Notes: generated by a model from the letters alone, not told the origin. A stretch of DNA of 64,000 nucleotides from Platanthera guangdongensis (GCA_039583875.1 CM077166.1:77664564-77728563), one strand, 5' to 3'; shown: positions 10,878 through 21,732, counted from the first letter of the stretch. Numbers and translations: made by a program.

Positions 10878-12383
10878 TTACATCTTGGTCGAACCGGGGT
10901 GGTAGGCCACATTAGAACCATGTGCCTCCTTGCACAACTGATACATAATATCCTTAACAGCGGGAATGCAAAACCTACCATGGTATCTCAGGATTCTCAT
11001 ATCATCAATAGAAAACTCTGGCAACTCACCCTTCACAGCTCTACTATAAAGATGCAACAGATTTGGATCCTCCTTTTGATGCAATCTAGTAAGCGTAATC
11101 CATGAAGGCTCTAAAACTTCTAATTCACTAGTCAAGCTGCCACTTCCCACTGAAATTCTCATCAGTAGAAATTCTTTCACCATTGAATCCACCGAAAGGT
11201 TAAAAATTTTAGCCGTCTTCCTGCTCAGGGCATCGGCTACCACATTAGCTTTGCCCGGGTGGTACTGGATCTCAACATCATAGTCTGTCATATGCTCCAG
11301 CCATCTACGCTGGTGCAAATTCATTTCCTTCTGTGTGAAGACATATTTCAAACTTTTATGATCAGTATAAATCTTGCATATAGCGCCATACAATAGATGT
11401 CTCCACAACTTGAGGGCATAGATCACTGCTGCAAATTCCAGGTCATGCGTAGGGTAATTCCGATCATGAACCTTTAGTTGCCTAGACACATACACAATAA
11501 CCTTGCCCTCTTGCATCAACACGCATCCGAGCCCAACATGTGATGCGTCCACATACACAGCATACTCCAGTCCTTCAGTAGGCAGGGTCAAAATTGGTGC
11601 AGTGCATAATCTCCTCTTCAGCTCCTGGAACGCCTCTTCACACTTATCACTCCAAATAAAGGCTACATGCTTCTGCGTCAACTTTGTCAAAGGCACAAAT
11701 AATGTAGAGAATCCCTCCACAAATCTTCTATAGTAGCCTGACAGCCCTAGAAAACTTCTTATTTCCTTGGGAGTGGTAGGCCTACTCCAATCCATCACTG
11801 CAGCTATCTTCTCCGGATCAACTGTTATCCCATCTTTATTCACCACATGGCCCAAGAATGAGACTTGAGGTAGCCAAAACTCACACTTCCTCGACTTAGC
11901 ATACAACTTATGCTCTCTCAAAGTTGACAAAACCAATCGCAAGTGCTGCGCATGCTCTTCAGCTTTACGGGAGTAGACTAGAACGTCATCTATGAACACG
12001 ATGACAAAATGATCCAGGAAGTCCTTGAATACTCTGTTCATCAAATCCATGAATGCATTAGTCAATCCAAAAGACATTACCAAGAACTCGAAATGTCCAT
12101 GCCGCAAACGAAAAGCAGTTCGTAGAATGTCTGCCTCACGAATCCTCAACTGATGATAACCCGAACACATGTCAATCTTGGAAAATACAGAGCTACCACG
12201 CAACTGGTCAAACCGATTATCGATTCTCGGCAAGGGATATCTGTTCTTGATGGTCACTTTATTCAATTCTCTGTAATCTATACACAGCCTCATTAATCCA
12301 TCTTTCTTCTTTACAATCAGAACGGGAGCACCCCACGGTGACGAACTTGGCCTAATGAAACCGTTCTGTAACAGCTCATCCAA
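10878..12383 (-). pseudogene. GypA reverse transcriptase, RNase H and integrase N-terminus
   Basis: A 501-codon open stretch. RT motifs: [29 protein letters not shown], the first catalytic Asp in [14 protein letters not shown] and the pair in FIDDVLVYS. RNase [20 protein letters not shown] and [10 protein letters not shown] supply Asp, Glu and Asp, then [14 protein letters not shown]. The open stretch ends in the integrase HHCC region ([12 protein letters not shown]). It is bounded by stops on both sides: a TAG upstream (probably from CAG in the RT leader) and TAA downstream. This is a fragment of one polyprotein; the first Met in the open stretch is not a biological start. Confidence 0.92.
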
Positions 12384-13020
12384 CTAGATACGCAGCTCTC
12401 CCAACTCACGCGGAGCCATACGGTATGGAGCCTTAGCGATAGGACGGGTACCCGATTCTAAATCTATGACAAACTCAACATCTCTCTCAGGCGGAAGACC
12501 AGGAAGATTATCAGGAAACATGTCAGGAAACTCGCGCACTACAACAATCTCCTCCACAAGTAGCAAACTAACAACGATCGCCAACACTGAAACCAAATAG
12601 ACAAAAGATCCTGAATTCAAAAGCTTTCGAGCACTTACCGCGGAAATGATCGTAGAATCTTGGCACGAATAACCATAAATGCTCCTGCGTTGACCGTCAT
12701 CCATCTTGAAGTCCAAGTGTCTGACCTTGCACTGGATTATTGCATCGTACTTCGATATCCAATCCATGCCCAGGATTACATCAAAATCTTCCAAGTCTAT
12801 AACCTTTAGATCCAAAACCGTGAGAAAATCTCCCAACTGGACTGGACAACCCTGAATTCCCTGATCTGACACCACAGAATCACCTGAGGGGAACTTGACA
12901 TAGAACGGGTCGCCAACAGGATTGAGTGTCAAATGGTGACGCTCTACAAAAGATCTAGCCACGAACGACTGTGTAGCACCGGAATAGAAAAGGACACGCG
13001 CCTAGCGGTTACTTACCTTA
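12384..13020 (-). pseudogene. GypA aspartic protease and RT leader
   Basis: Downstream of the active-site region come FVERHHLTL, DFDVILGMDWISKYDAII (the ILGMDWL-type protease motif) and VVREFPDMFPDNLPGLPPER leading to RT. The active site reads VLFYSGATQSFV where the family has FDSGA or FDTGA, so the catalytic Asp appears replaced by Tyr. A TAG lies four codons before it. The protease would be inactive even without the stops. Frames extend past the 12384-12962 open stretch on the upstream side. Confidence 0.85.
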
Positions 13021-13260
13021 AACTTTCCTATAAGATTAAATATACAACTAAGGAAAAAGAACGTCGACATTTAGATCATACCTAGAAAATAAAACTAGGT
13101 TAGAATCTAACCTGAAATAACTTGGGTCGACGTTTAAGCTTCATCCGCGGACAACACATTCAACTTGCCCTTCCCTTTGTCCATAAGCTGCGGTGGCGGC
13201 AAGGCCTGAAGTGGCACTGGCTGCAACGGGTGTTGAGCCTGCGGGCAACGGGTCTTGACA
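13021..13260 (-). pseudogene. GypA gag C-terminus and gag-pol junction
   Basis: Reading away from the GypB insertion, the frame gives KTRCPQAQ (the last Cys of the third zinc knuckle and what follows), then KGKGKLNVLSADEA, a TAA, and TSTQVISG. Directly after VISG the text turns non-coding: GGTTAG, pyrimidine-rich stretches and TTTTTCCTTAG precede the protease frame. The layout parallels the intron-like segment of GypB at the same junction. Confidence 0.7.
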
Positions 13261-13909
13261 TGTAAAACTCCCCCTACCCGGATCCCAAAACACGGCACGA
13301 AGGGGGAGTCTTATGCCCGGAACAGCCGCCTTGCGGTAGCATTAGCACACGGGCTAACATGTACCACAAGACGCCTATTCCGCCGGCTACAACAATATCA
13401 ATATAACATGCCAACCCAACCAAATAAATAAACAACCAGAAGTCAAATCCACACTAAGTTATAATGTCCAAATACATCAATAAGGAGAAGCTAAAACATG
13501 CTTCTACCATATATCAGAGTACAGCTAAACATTGCCCAAACGGGCTACATCAGAGTATCAAATACTAACATCAGTAACTGACGGTATCGACGGCACCGTC
13601 ACCTCAGGCCCTGTCATCCTGGCCTGGCTGTCCTGCTGCGTAGTCTGCGGCTGCTCCACCTGCGGCGTGACCTCCTAAAAAGGAAGACGTAGCAACCGTT
13701 AGTCGAAACGACTAAGTGGTTTCACATCCGCTCCCCCGGCGACTCCTCGGCACCGGGCGGAGAAAAGGAACAAGAGTATAGTATATAACAAGTATGCAAG
13801 TAAAGGAAGTACAAGCAGGTGGCAGTAGTGTAAGAGTAACAGCATCATAATCAGCATTTAAGTAAAAGCTACACTAAACTAGCAAGTATAAGTAACAGCA
13901 GGAAAGTAA

Positions 13910-14010
13910 CTTAACTTATAAGAATGCCCCTACAAACTTATAAGTTAAGGATCGGGTTACATAAAAGTAACTCATCGTATAAGAGTGCCCATACAAACTT
14001 ATACGATGAG
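13910..14010. repeat. Twin covarying hairpins in GypB LTR
   Basis: Hairpin 1: CTTAACTTATAAG (13910-13922), 14-base loop, CTTATAAGTTAAG (13937-13949). Hairpin 2: CTCATCGTATAAG (13971-13983), 14-base loop, CTTATACGATGAG (13998-14010). Both stems are perfect over 13 bp. The unit repeats with a 61-bp period; AAGTAA precedes and GATC follows each stem-loop. The stems differ at three pairs, every one compensated, and the loops differ at two of 14 bases. The identical pair is in the 5' LTR at 28931-29031. The position is about 1.6 kb downstream of the TATA box, so probably transcribed. Confidence 0.9.
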
Positions 14011-14239
14011 GATCTTGTGGTGCAATGATATGAAATGCTATGAATGCTATGCAATGACTCACCCATGCAATTGCTATGTCGACACGGACTATAGTTCCCA
14101 CTTTTCGAGCAGGTAGCTAACCTCTCAGGCATCAGCCGCCGTGGCCAGGCGGTGACAGTAGAACGGGCACTTCTACTACTAGGCGGGTATCACGCTACTT
14201 CACCTAGGCCTCCGTACGCCTCAACGCTAAGAACACAAT

Positions 14240-14600
14240 AGCGGAGCCCATGCGTACTATGGCCCAGCGGGGTCTTGGGTAGATGTGCACCAAGAACACA
14301 GCCCGAACTGGCCTTGCGTGACCCGGAAGGGGCCTCGGAAGAAAGCACGAGGACACAGCCCAACCGTTCACATGGCCGGAGGGGCCTCGGGACGTGAACA
14401 CCGAGGACACAGCCCAAACCGACCAAGTCTAACTGTCAACTCCCGTCGGTGTGACGACTGGCGAGCCCGTAGACCTTCCACACTATCCTTAACCCGGGAT
14501 TGTGACACCGCGTGTCGACTCACACCACATGCAAATTCCACATCAACATATCATGGAAGGGGCCTCGGAGTGAGCACGAGGACACAGCCCAACCATCCAT
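14240..14600 (-). repeat. GGGGCCTCGG/ACACAGCCCAA repeat in GypB LTR
   Basis: Four degenerate units pair a purine/GC-rich head (GGGGCCTCGGA) with a GCAC-GAGGACACAGCCCAA tail at spacing of about 60-180 bp. The same units recur in the 5' LTR near 29265-29615. Function unknown. Confidence 0.7.
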
Positions 14601-15399
14601 CCACACCTTACCTCAACACGACCAAACTTAGTGGCGGTCAACACCGCACTTGCACATTTACTATAACATGCCAATAGGAGACGACACACTATTGTTGGAC
14701 TCCTAAATTCAATCCGATATATAACATATGCATGGCCATGGGTTACCCATCTATATATCATCCCAAGTGATTTCAACATGATATAAATAAGATTTGCTCT
14801 TACGACAACTTACCGAAGTATTATCAAATCAATCCAATTAATCATAAGGAAATCAACAGGCCTCAAGCTATCTTGCGATAATAAATTGATTTCTAAAACA
14901 GTAAATATTATCATCCATAACACTTTGGTGGTTAACATAAATTATTTCACCAAAATCTCGAATTAATTGTGACATTGGACCCACCAATTTCAAATCCACA
15001 ATGTATATAGAGACCCAGAATTTCAGCGCAGGATTAGCACTGGACAGCAACTTCGACCGGAGTTTCCTGAAGTTACAGGAATCCGGTGGAGGCGTGTAAC
15101 CCCTCGTTGGAAAGACCTTTTCATGATCTACAACTTTCATATTCAGGTCACAACCCAGATCTGACAATAACTTACTCGAAATCTGCTTCAAAGTTCGCTG
15201 CGCACAGAACACGATTTCTGTGTACAGGAATTGCCGGACAGCAAACTCGATTAGGTTTTCCCGGGGCCACAGACATCACCTGAAGTCGTGCAACCACTCG
15301 TTGGAAAGGTATTTCCAAGGGCTACAACTTTTGTGTTTAACCAAAAGCCCAGATCTGTTGAATTCTGTGAAGTGAAAGTGGGTGAATAGAAGGCTTGGG

Positions 15400-16380
15400 A
15401 AACCTATCCGCGCGGACTACACGGACTGGGTTGGCGGACTGCTAGGACGGCAGGGATGTTGCAGGCGGTTTGCTCTGTGGCGGCCTGGGCGGTCTGTTCG
15501 CGCGGACTGCGCGGACAGAAGCGGCGGTCTGACAGGCCAGTGTATGCTCAGCAGGCGGTTTACTCCCAGGAAGTAACCGGGCGGATAGGAATGTTATCCG
15601 CGGAGTCCGGCAAGAAGCGGACTGAAGAACTGGAGCTCGGCAGACTGGTTTGGCAGTTGCCTTGGTCTTGCTCTAGTGAAGCGGCAAGTAGTAGTCGCGG
15701 AGACCGCCGGTCAGCGCGGACAGAAACTGGAGGTCGCCCGGTATGGCGGGCTAGATCCAGTGTCCGCCAGTAAGTGCGGACTGGCCCTTGTGGCCAGCGG
15801 ACTGGACTTGGTGGGAATTGAACCAAGTCCAGGTTGGCTCAGTCCGGGGAGATCGCGCAGTGGAGCGCGGGCTGGTTTCTCAGTCCGTCAAGCGTAGTAG
15901 AAGTGCTTTGCCTTGTTTGCTAGCTTGGGGAAATGCGGACTGGAGAATTGCTTGTGCAGGAGCGTGCGGACTGGAGCCGGAGTCCGCTGAGTCCGGTTTA
16001 GCCTTTGTGATGAGGTTATGGACTCAGGAGTTGCGGACTGGAGTCTGCTGTTAGCGGACTGGATTGGCGTGTCCGCTAAGTCCGGAGGTGCCTTGGCAAT
16101 GAGGCAATGGACTTGGGATATGCGGACGGTAGCCGGGTGTCCGCTGAGTCCGGCAGGTGCCTTGATGGCGAGGCTGCGGGCTCGGGTTTTGCGGGCTGAT
16201 GCCTTGTCCGCAGAATGGCGGACACGGCTGTTGTGGAGTCCGGCTGTGGTGGTCCTGGCTTGGCCTCTGGCGGCAAGGCGGGCTGGATTTTGGAGTCCGG
16301 CCTTGGAGAAGCTGGAGCGGACTGGCTATCTGCACAGGAGTGGCGAACTGGAAGGTGTGTCCGCGGGCTGAGCGGACACA
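15400..16380 (+). repeat. GCGGAC/GTCCGC motif array in CopA U3
   Basis: GCGGACTGG and its complement CCAGTCCGC (or AGTCCGG) recur every 20-60 bp on both strands, giving many possible hairpins and a high density of CG sites. The 3' LTR carries the same array at about 19595-20575. Confidence 0.85.
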
Positions 16381-16449
16381 CTTGTTCTAGCTGCGGGTTG
16401 TGGCGGTGATCCTATCGGCCAGGGCGGTGACCATACTCATCGTCGTGCC

Positions 16450-16457
16450 TATAAATA
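16450..16457 (+). promoter_or_regulatory. CopA TATA box (5' LTR)
   Basis: TATAAATA, followed 25-35 bp later by a likely start region around TCACATCAGGAATTAAGG. The 3' LTR copy is at 20645-20652. Strong match to plant TATA boxes and correct position upstream of the leader. Confidence 0.75.
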
Positions 16458-17045
16458 GGACCCATGTCACATCAGGAATTAAGGAACCTAGACCGAAGTA
16501 AGTGAACAGTATTTGAGCTCGCGTAAGTTGCTGCGGTCTGGACTTTGTGTCCGCGCGGATTGAAAGTTGACCGGATTGTGCTGTGCAGGTTGTGCGGATA
16601 GCGCTGGAAAGCCAGGACTTGGCTCTGATTGCGGTCAGGGACAGTGCGGACTCTGCGGTTAAGCAACAGGCGGTAAACAGCAGGTCGGGGATAGCGACCA
16701 GGCGGTCTTCTCTTTGGCGACTTGGTTCGGGGTTCAGGAGGTCGCCTGCTTCAGGCGGACTGTTCCATTCGATGACGCAGCTTGTGCGGTCTGGCGGCGT
16801 GCAGACCGGCGGTGAAGAGCTAAGCATTGGAATAAGGGGTGAGTCCACGCGGCTTGTGTTGCGGGCTGGCGACCTGGCGGACTGAGCGGACTCCACAGCA
16901 GTAGGTCGGCGGCTTGTTGATTGAGTCCGCGCGGCTTGTTTTTTGTTCTTGTCTTTGTAACTGTCTCTGCTCTCCCGGTGTTGGGTTTTGGTGAAGCATG
17001 TCTCGCCATGTATGTCTCGCCTTGTAAAGAAGTTTGCCCTTGATC

Positions 17046-17051
17046 AATAAA
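17046..17051 (+). terminator. CopA polyadenylation signal (5' LTR copy)
   Basis: AATAAA within GATCAATAAAGAAGC, about 0.6 kb after the TATA box. The copy that would act on the full transcript is at 21239-21244 in the 3' LTR. Confidence 0.65.
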
Positions 17052-17222
17052 GAAGCTTGTGCTGCATGTGTTGCTGGTTGTTACTGCTTTGTTGAGATAA
17101 CCTCTGCTAACTCCACGATCCGGGAAATCTTTCAACATTATAAGTGGGCGTATTCTCCTTCGGTTTGTTGAGTTTTCAGCAGGGTATCCAAGGGGGCGTC
17201 TGCGGTTTGTTGAATTTTAACA

Positions 17223-17234
17223 TGGTATCAGAGC
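17223..17234 (+). other. CopA primer-binding site
   Basis: TGGTATCAGAGC, complementary to the 3' end of plant initiator tRNA-Met, directly follows the LTR end ACA. Confidence 0.9.
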
Positions 17235-17308
17235 GAGGTTGTTGGAGTGGTCAAGCAGTGCTCAATGGAAGTAGTTGCTCTTCTGAAGAGGAAACCAGTG
17301 GTAGAACC

Positions 17309-17890
17309 ATGGCAGTGGAGGATGCAAGTTGTCTTGGTATTGATCTTCTTACAGAGGCGAACTGTGAACGGTGGATGTCCTGTATGAAGAGCTTTCTTCT
17401 TGGCGAGGACCTTTGGGAGGTTGTATGCGGAGCAGGAAGACAAGAAGATACTGCTGGCAATGTTGAAGCGATGAGAGCTTGGAAGGAGGTAAATGCGAAA
17501 GCGGAGTCTATTCTCAAGCAGGTGATCTCATCGGAGCTCTTGGACCACATCAGTGGATGTCGGTCAGCTGCGGAGGTTTGGACTTCCCTTGATGGGTTGT
17601 TCAGGAAGGAGGTGAAGGTTGCTGCTGATGATGGTCCCTCTACTTCATATCAGGAAGAAAGGAGTGTTTCTCCTAGGCGTGATAGGAAGAGGAAGGAAGG
17701 ACCACGGTGCTATAAATGCAAGCAGCAAGGTCATCTTCGGAAGGAGTGCAAGGTTGTCTTGCTCTCGGCGAACGTAGCTCAGGTAGGGAGGAAGGAGAAG
17801 AACGTAGTTGGGATTTCAACTAGTTCTGGAGTTGATCGGAGGAATGCCAGTGATAGTGCAGCTATCTGGCATGAAAGACTGGGCATGTAG
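17309..17890 (+). CDS. CopA gag, shortened
   Basis: Copia gag of about 193 residues if the ATG at 17309 (MAVEDASCLGIDLL) is used; an upstream ATG lies in the primer site and is less likely. The N-terminus EANCERWMSCMKSFL and SAAEVWTSLDGLF follow copia gag, but the frame then jumps to a basic stretch SPRRDRKRKEG and the zinc knuckle CYKCKQQGHLRKEC, which is intact CCHC. About 100 residues of the usual capsid domain are missing. The protein ends with IWHERLGM, the beginning of the pre-integrase motif, so protease has been deleted too. Capsid assembly from this protein alone is doubtful; RNA binding by the knuckle is possible. Confidence 0.8.
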   Translation: MAVEDASCLGIDLLTEANCERWMSCMKSFLLGEDLWEVVCGAGRQEDTAGNVEAMRAWKEVNAKAESILKQVISSELLDHISGCRSAAEVWTSLDGLFRKEVKVAADDGPSTSYQEERSVSPRRDRKRKEGPRCYKCKQQGHLRKECKVVLLSANVAQVGRKEKNVVGISTSSGVDRRNASDSAAIWHERLGM

Positions 17891-17892
17891 GG

Positions 17893-19550
17893 ATGGACAA
17901 GCTGAAAGCAATGGCGGAAAGAAGACTCGTAAGAGGCTTGCCTAGATTGTCATCCTATGGCGATGGTCGGGGGTGTGCGGGATGTCAGGAGAGTGGAGTC
18001 TATCGCTTCATGGTTGACAAAGCACAATCCAGGAGTAATGCACCATTGGCGGTTGTCCATTGTGCTCTGGTAGGACCGACCGTCACGGCCAGTCTTGGAG
18101 GCAGCAGGTTCATGCTGATATTGGTTGATGACTATTCTGGGTATACTTGGGTATACTTTATGAAGAAGAAGTCCAGCATGGTACGCTTGTTTGTGGAGTT
18201 CAAGAAGCTTGTCGAAGGCCAGCTTGGCCGGAGGATCAAGGTGTTGAGGACAAGTTTCGGTGGTGAGTTTGGCTCAACCGAGTTCTCACGCTTTTGCAGG
18301 AAGCAAGGGATCCGGATGCAGCTTTCTTGTGGACATACTTCACAACAGGGTAGTATTGCAGCTCGGATGATCCGTTGGTTAACGGAGACCTGCAAGTGTT
18401 GGCTTCGGAGTAAAGGCGTTCTGAAGGCTCTTTGGGCGGAGGGAATAGCCTGTGCTGCTCATGTCATCAACCGGGTGCCTCTTAGTCCGATCATAATGAA
18501 GACTCCTTATGAGCTGATGTTCGGAGTGAAGCCCTCAGTGAAGCACCTTCGGGTGTTTGGATCTACCTGCTATATACATTCTCCGGGTGCTCTCAAGACA
18601 AAGCTAGTCTTTGTTGGGTATGATGAGCAGAGAAGAAGATGGAGGTGTATGGATCCTGCGACGAAGAAACTCATAGTGTCGAGAGATATTGTTTTTGATG
18701 AGTTGACGCCGTATTGGGGTAGCTCTTATGTGGAGCTAGAGATAAGCAGGTCAGATGGTGGGCTGAAGGAGGCTGCTGCTAAGGAAGTGGAGTTGCCTGA
18801 GTCACCAGGTGCTCCAGGTTGTTCTAGCTCCGGGGCAAAGGCGTCAGAGTCGGGAAGAAGGGGGAGCGATGCTCTAGGACCTTCTGGCTCGAAGGCGGAG
18901 GCTTCCGGTTCAGGAAGCAAGGGGAGTGATGTTCTAGGCAGTTCTTGTTCAAGAGGGGAGTCTTCTGGTTCAGGAAGCAGGGGGAGCGTTGCTCCAGATG
19001 CTTTTGGTTCCAGTAAGGAGGCATCTTGTTCAGAGAGCAAAGGGGGCATTGTTCTGGGTTTGCCCGGGAACGGAGCTGGTTCAAAAGCAGCGGAGGTGGT
19101 TAGCCATGGTCAGGTTCTTCGGAGATCGAAGAGGATCAGTAAGCCACCAGCTCGATATAGTGAAGGGAACACGGCGGACTTGGTCCCGTGTTTCCTTGTT
19201 AGCCCTCAGGTCGAGCAAGGGACTTCTGGCTGTGATGACCCCACTAGAATCAAGGAGGTGGTTGACACCAAGTCTGAAGAGGTGACTTCTCTCAGAGGCA
19301 ACGAGGCTTGGGCTTCTGGGTCCAAGGAAGTTGGTGATACTCCTGTGATGCAAGAGTGGAGGTTGAAGCTGAAGAAGGCAGAGGGAAGCATGACTCCTTT
19401 GTGGAGATGCTGGAGGGCTCCCTCATGGTCCATGATATGCGGGGCGAGGACTATGTCTTGGACATCTCTTCGTAGATGCTATCGGAAGGACCAGGTGCAA
19501 GGTTACGGGAGCTGCTGGAGTTATTCACCACTTCTCACTTCAAGGGGGAG
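17893..19550 (+). CDS. CopA integrase-derived ORF, catalytic residues altered
   Basis: Starts two bases after the gag stop and continues the pre-integrase region (DKLKAMAERRLVRGLPRL, CAGC). The core has LVDDYSGYTWVYF with the first Asp, but the second motif reads LRTSFGGEF where the family has an Asp-Asn pair, and the third reads QQGSIAARMIR where the family has the catalytic Glu, so two of three acids are gone. Then come VINRVPLSP, YELMFGVKPSVKHLRVFGS and VSRDIVFDE of a normal copia integrase end. After a Ser/Gly-rich repeat the frame shows RRSKRISKPPARY, which normally leads into RT, but RT and RNase H are absent. The frame runs on into the 3' LTR (nominal stop 19968). Confidence 0.85.
18811..19050 (+). 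repeat. Four tandem 60-bp units within the CopA ORF
   Basis: Units start at 18811, 18871, 18931 and 18991 with a partial fifth at 19051. Each encodes 20 residues of the type (A/V)LG-S-SGSGSRGS. They are in frame and diverged, so the repeat expanded while the frame was kept or by chance in multiples of three. Confidence 0.85.
19541..19550 (+). other. CopA polypurine tract
   Basis: CAAGGGGGAG directly before the 3' LTR start TGTTGAATTC. Confidence 0.85.
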
Positions 19551-21415
19551 TGTTGAATTCTGTGAAGTGAAAGTGGGTGAATGGAAGGCTTGGGAAACCT
19601 ATCCACGCGGACTACGCGGACTGGGTTGGCGGACTGCTAGGACGGCAGGGATGTTGCAGGCGGTTTGCTCTGTGGCGGCCTGGGCGGTCTATTCGCGCGG
19701 ACTGCGCGGACAGAAGCGGCGGTCTGACAGGCCAGTGTATGCTCAGCAGGCGGTTTACTCCCAGGAAGTAACCGGGCGGATAGGAATGTTATCTGCGGAG
19801 TCCGGCAAGAAGCGGACTGAAGAACTGGAGCTCGGCAGACCGGTTTGGCAGTTGCCTTGGTCTTGCTCTAGTGAAGCGGCAAGTAGTAGTCGCGGAGACC
19901 GCCGGTCAGCGCGGACAGAAACTGGAGGTCGCCCGGTATGGCGGGCTAGATCCAGTGTCCGCCAGTAAGTGCGGACTGGCCCTTGTGGCCAGCGGACTGG
20001 ACTTGGTGGGAATTGAACCAAGTCCAGGTTGGCTCAGTCCGGGGAGATCGCGCAGTGGAGCGCGGGCTGGTTTCTCAGTCCGTCAAGCGTAGTAGAAGTG
20101 CTTTGCCTTGTTTGCTAGCTTGGGGAAATGCGGACTGGAGAATTGCTTGTGCAGGAGCATGCGGACTGGAGCCGGAGTCCGCTGAGTCCGGTTTAGCCTT
20201 TGTGAGGAGGTTATGGACTCAGGAGTTGCGGACTGGAGTCTGCTGTTAGCGGACTGGATTGGCGTGTCCGCTAAGTCCGGAGGTGCCTTGGCAATGAGGC
20301 AATGGACTTGGGATATGCGGACGGTAGCCGGGTGTCCGCTGAGTCCGGCAGGTGCCTTGATGGCGAGGCTGCGGGCTCGGGTTTTGCGGGCTGATGCCTT
20401 GTCCGCAGAATGGCGGACACGGCTGTTGTGGAGTCCGGCTGTGGTGGTCCTGGCTTGGCCTCTGGCGGCAAGGCGGGCTGGATTTTGGAGTCCGGCCTTG
20501 GAGAAGCTGGAGCGGACTGGCTATCTGCACAGGAGCGGCGAACTGGAAGGTGTGTCCGTGGGCTGAGCGGACACACTTGTTCTAGCTGCGGGTTGTGGCG
20601 CTGATCCTATCGGCCAGGGCGGTGACCATACTCATCGTCGTGCCTATAAATAGGACCCATGTCACATCAGGAATTAAGGAACCTAGACCGAAGTAAGTGA
20701 ACAGTATTTGAGCTCGCGTAAGTTGCTGCGGTCTGGACTTTGTGTCCGCGCGGATTGAGAGTTGACCGGATTGTGCTGTGCAGGTTGTGCGGATAGCGCT
20801 GGAAAGCCAGGACTTGGCTCTGATTGCGGTCAGGGACAGTGCGGACTCTGCGGTTAAGCAACAGGCGGTAAACAGCAGGTCGCGGATAGCGACCAGGCGG
20901 TCTTCTCTTTGGCGACTTGGTTCGGGGTTCAGGAGGTCGCCTGCTTCAGGCGGACTGTTCCATTCGGTGACGCAGCTTGTGCGGTCTGGCGGCGTGCAGA
21001 CCGGCGGTGAAGAGCTAAGCATTGGAATAAGGGGTGAGTCCGCGCGGCTTGTGTTGCGGGCTGGCGACCTGGCGGACTGAGCGGACTCCACAGCAGTAGG
21101 TCGGCGGCTTGTTGATTGAGTCCGCGCGGCTTGTTTTTTGTTCGTCTTTGTAACTGTCTCTGCTCTCCCGGTGTTGGGTTTTGGTGAAGCATGTCTCGCC
21201 ATGTATGTCTCGCCTTGTAAAGAAGTTTGCTCTTGATCAATAAAGAAGCTTGTGCTGCATGTGTTGCTGGTTGTTACTGCTTTGTTGAGATAACCTCTGC
21301 TAACTCCACGATCCGGGAAATCTTTCAACATTATAAGTGGGCGTATTCTCCTTCGGTTTGTTGAGTTTTCAGCAGGGTATCCAAGGGGGCGTCTGCGGTT
21401 TGTTGAATTTTAACA
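19551..21415 (+). repeat. CopA 3' LTR
   Basis: Nearly identical to the 5' LTR; the visible changes are mostly transitions plus loss of TT in the tract near 21141. TATAAATA at 20645-20652 and AATAAA at 21239-21244 are both kept. Confidence 0.95.
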
Positions 21416-21732
21416 AGATCTGCCCATATCCTACACGAAAATGGCCTAGAAGATCGCTGCGCGCAGAATACAGATTCTGTGCGCATCTTAAAGAAAAATG
21501 GACGGCATCGGTCCGTCTTCCTCCTCAAGCGATCCTTCCTAAATTTTCCAGAAATGTCCTCCTCCCTTATTCAACCTCAAGGGCCAAAACTCCTCACGAA
21601 ACCATTCACCCATCGTCGTATTGAAGAAAAGGGGAAGGGTTGAAGAGATCTAAACTCTAGGATTCAAATCCTAGCATGGCCAAACCTAGAAATCTTCTCC
21701 TCTCCATCAAGCTCTCTTGAGCCGATGTCTCT

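Larger units (their letters stand above)
15356..17222 (+). repeat. CopA 5' LTR
   Basis: G+C-rich LTR ending directly before the primer-binding site. U3 contains more than thirty GCGGAC or GTCCGC motifs. The TATA box is at 16450 and the AATAAA at 17046, so U3 is about 1.1 kb and R-U5 about 0.75 kb. Open frames on both strands here are by-products of the high G+C content. Confidence 0.95.
15356..21415 (+). mobile_element. CopA: short non-autonomous Ty1/copia element, TSD AGATC
   Basis: Termini TGTTGAATTC and AATTTTAACA are flanked by AGATC at 15351-15355 and 21416-21420. LTRs are 1867 and 1865 bp with about 16 substitutions and one 2-bp indel by eye. Only 2328 bp lie between them. The interior has a primer site, a shortened gag, and an integrase-derived ORF; protease, RT and RNase H are absent. 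Its integrase lacks two catalytic acids. High LTR identity together with missing enzymes implies mobilisation by proteins of a related full copia element. Confidence 0.95.

Noticed and set aside
14190..14680. Frames of 70-130 codons in the GypB LTR
   Set aside because: Repeated in both LTRs and caused by the GGGGCCTCGG/ACACAGCCC repeat; no domain.
15456..17140. Several overlapping frames of 60-170 codons in the CopA LTR on both strands
   Set aside because: They are duplicated in both LTRs, fall in G+C-rich DNA with few stops, overlap each other and show no family motif.
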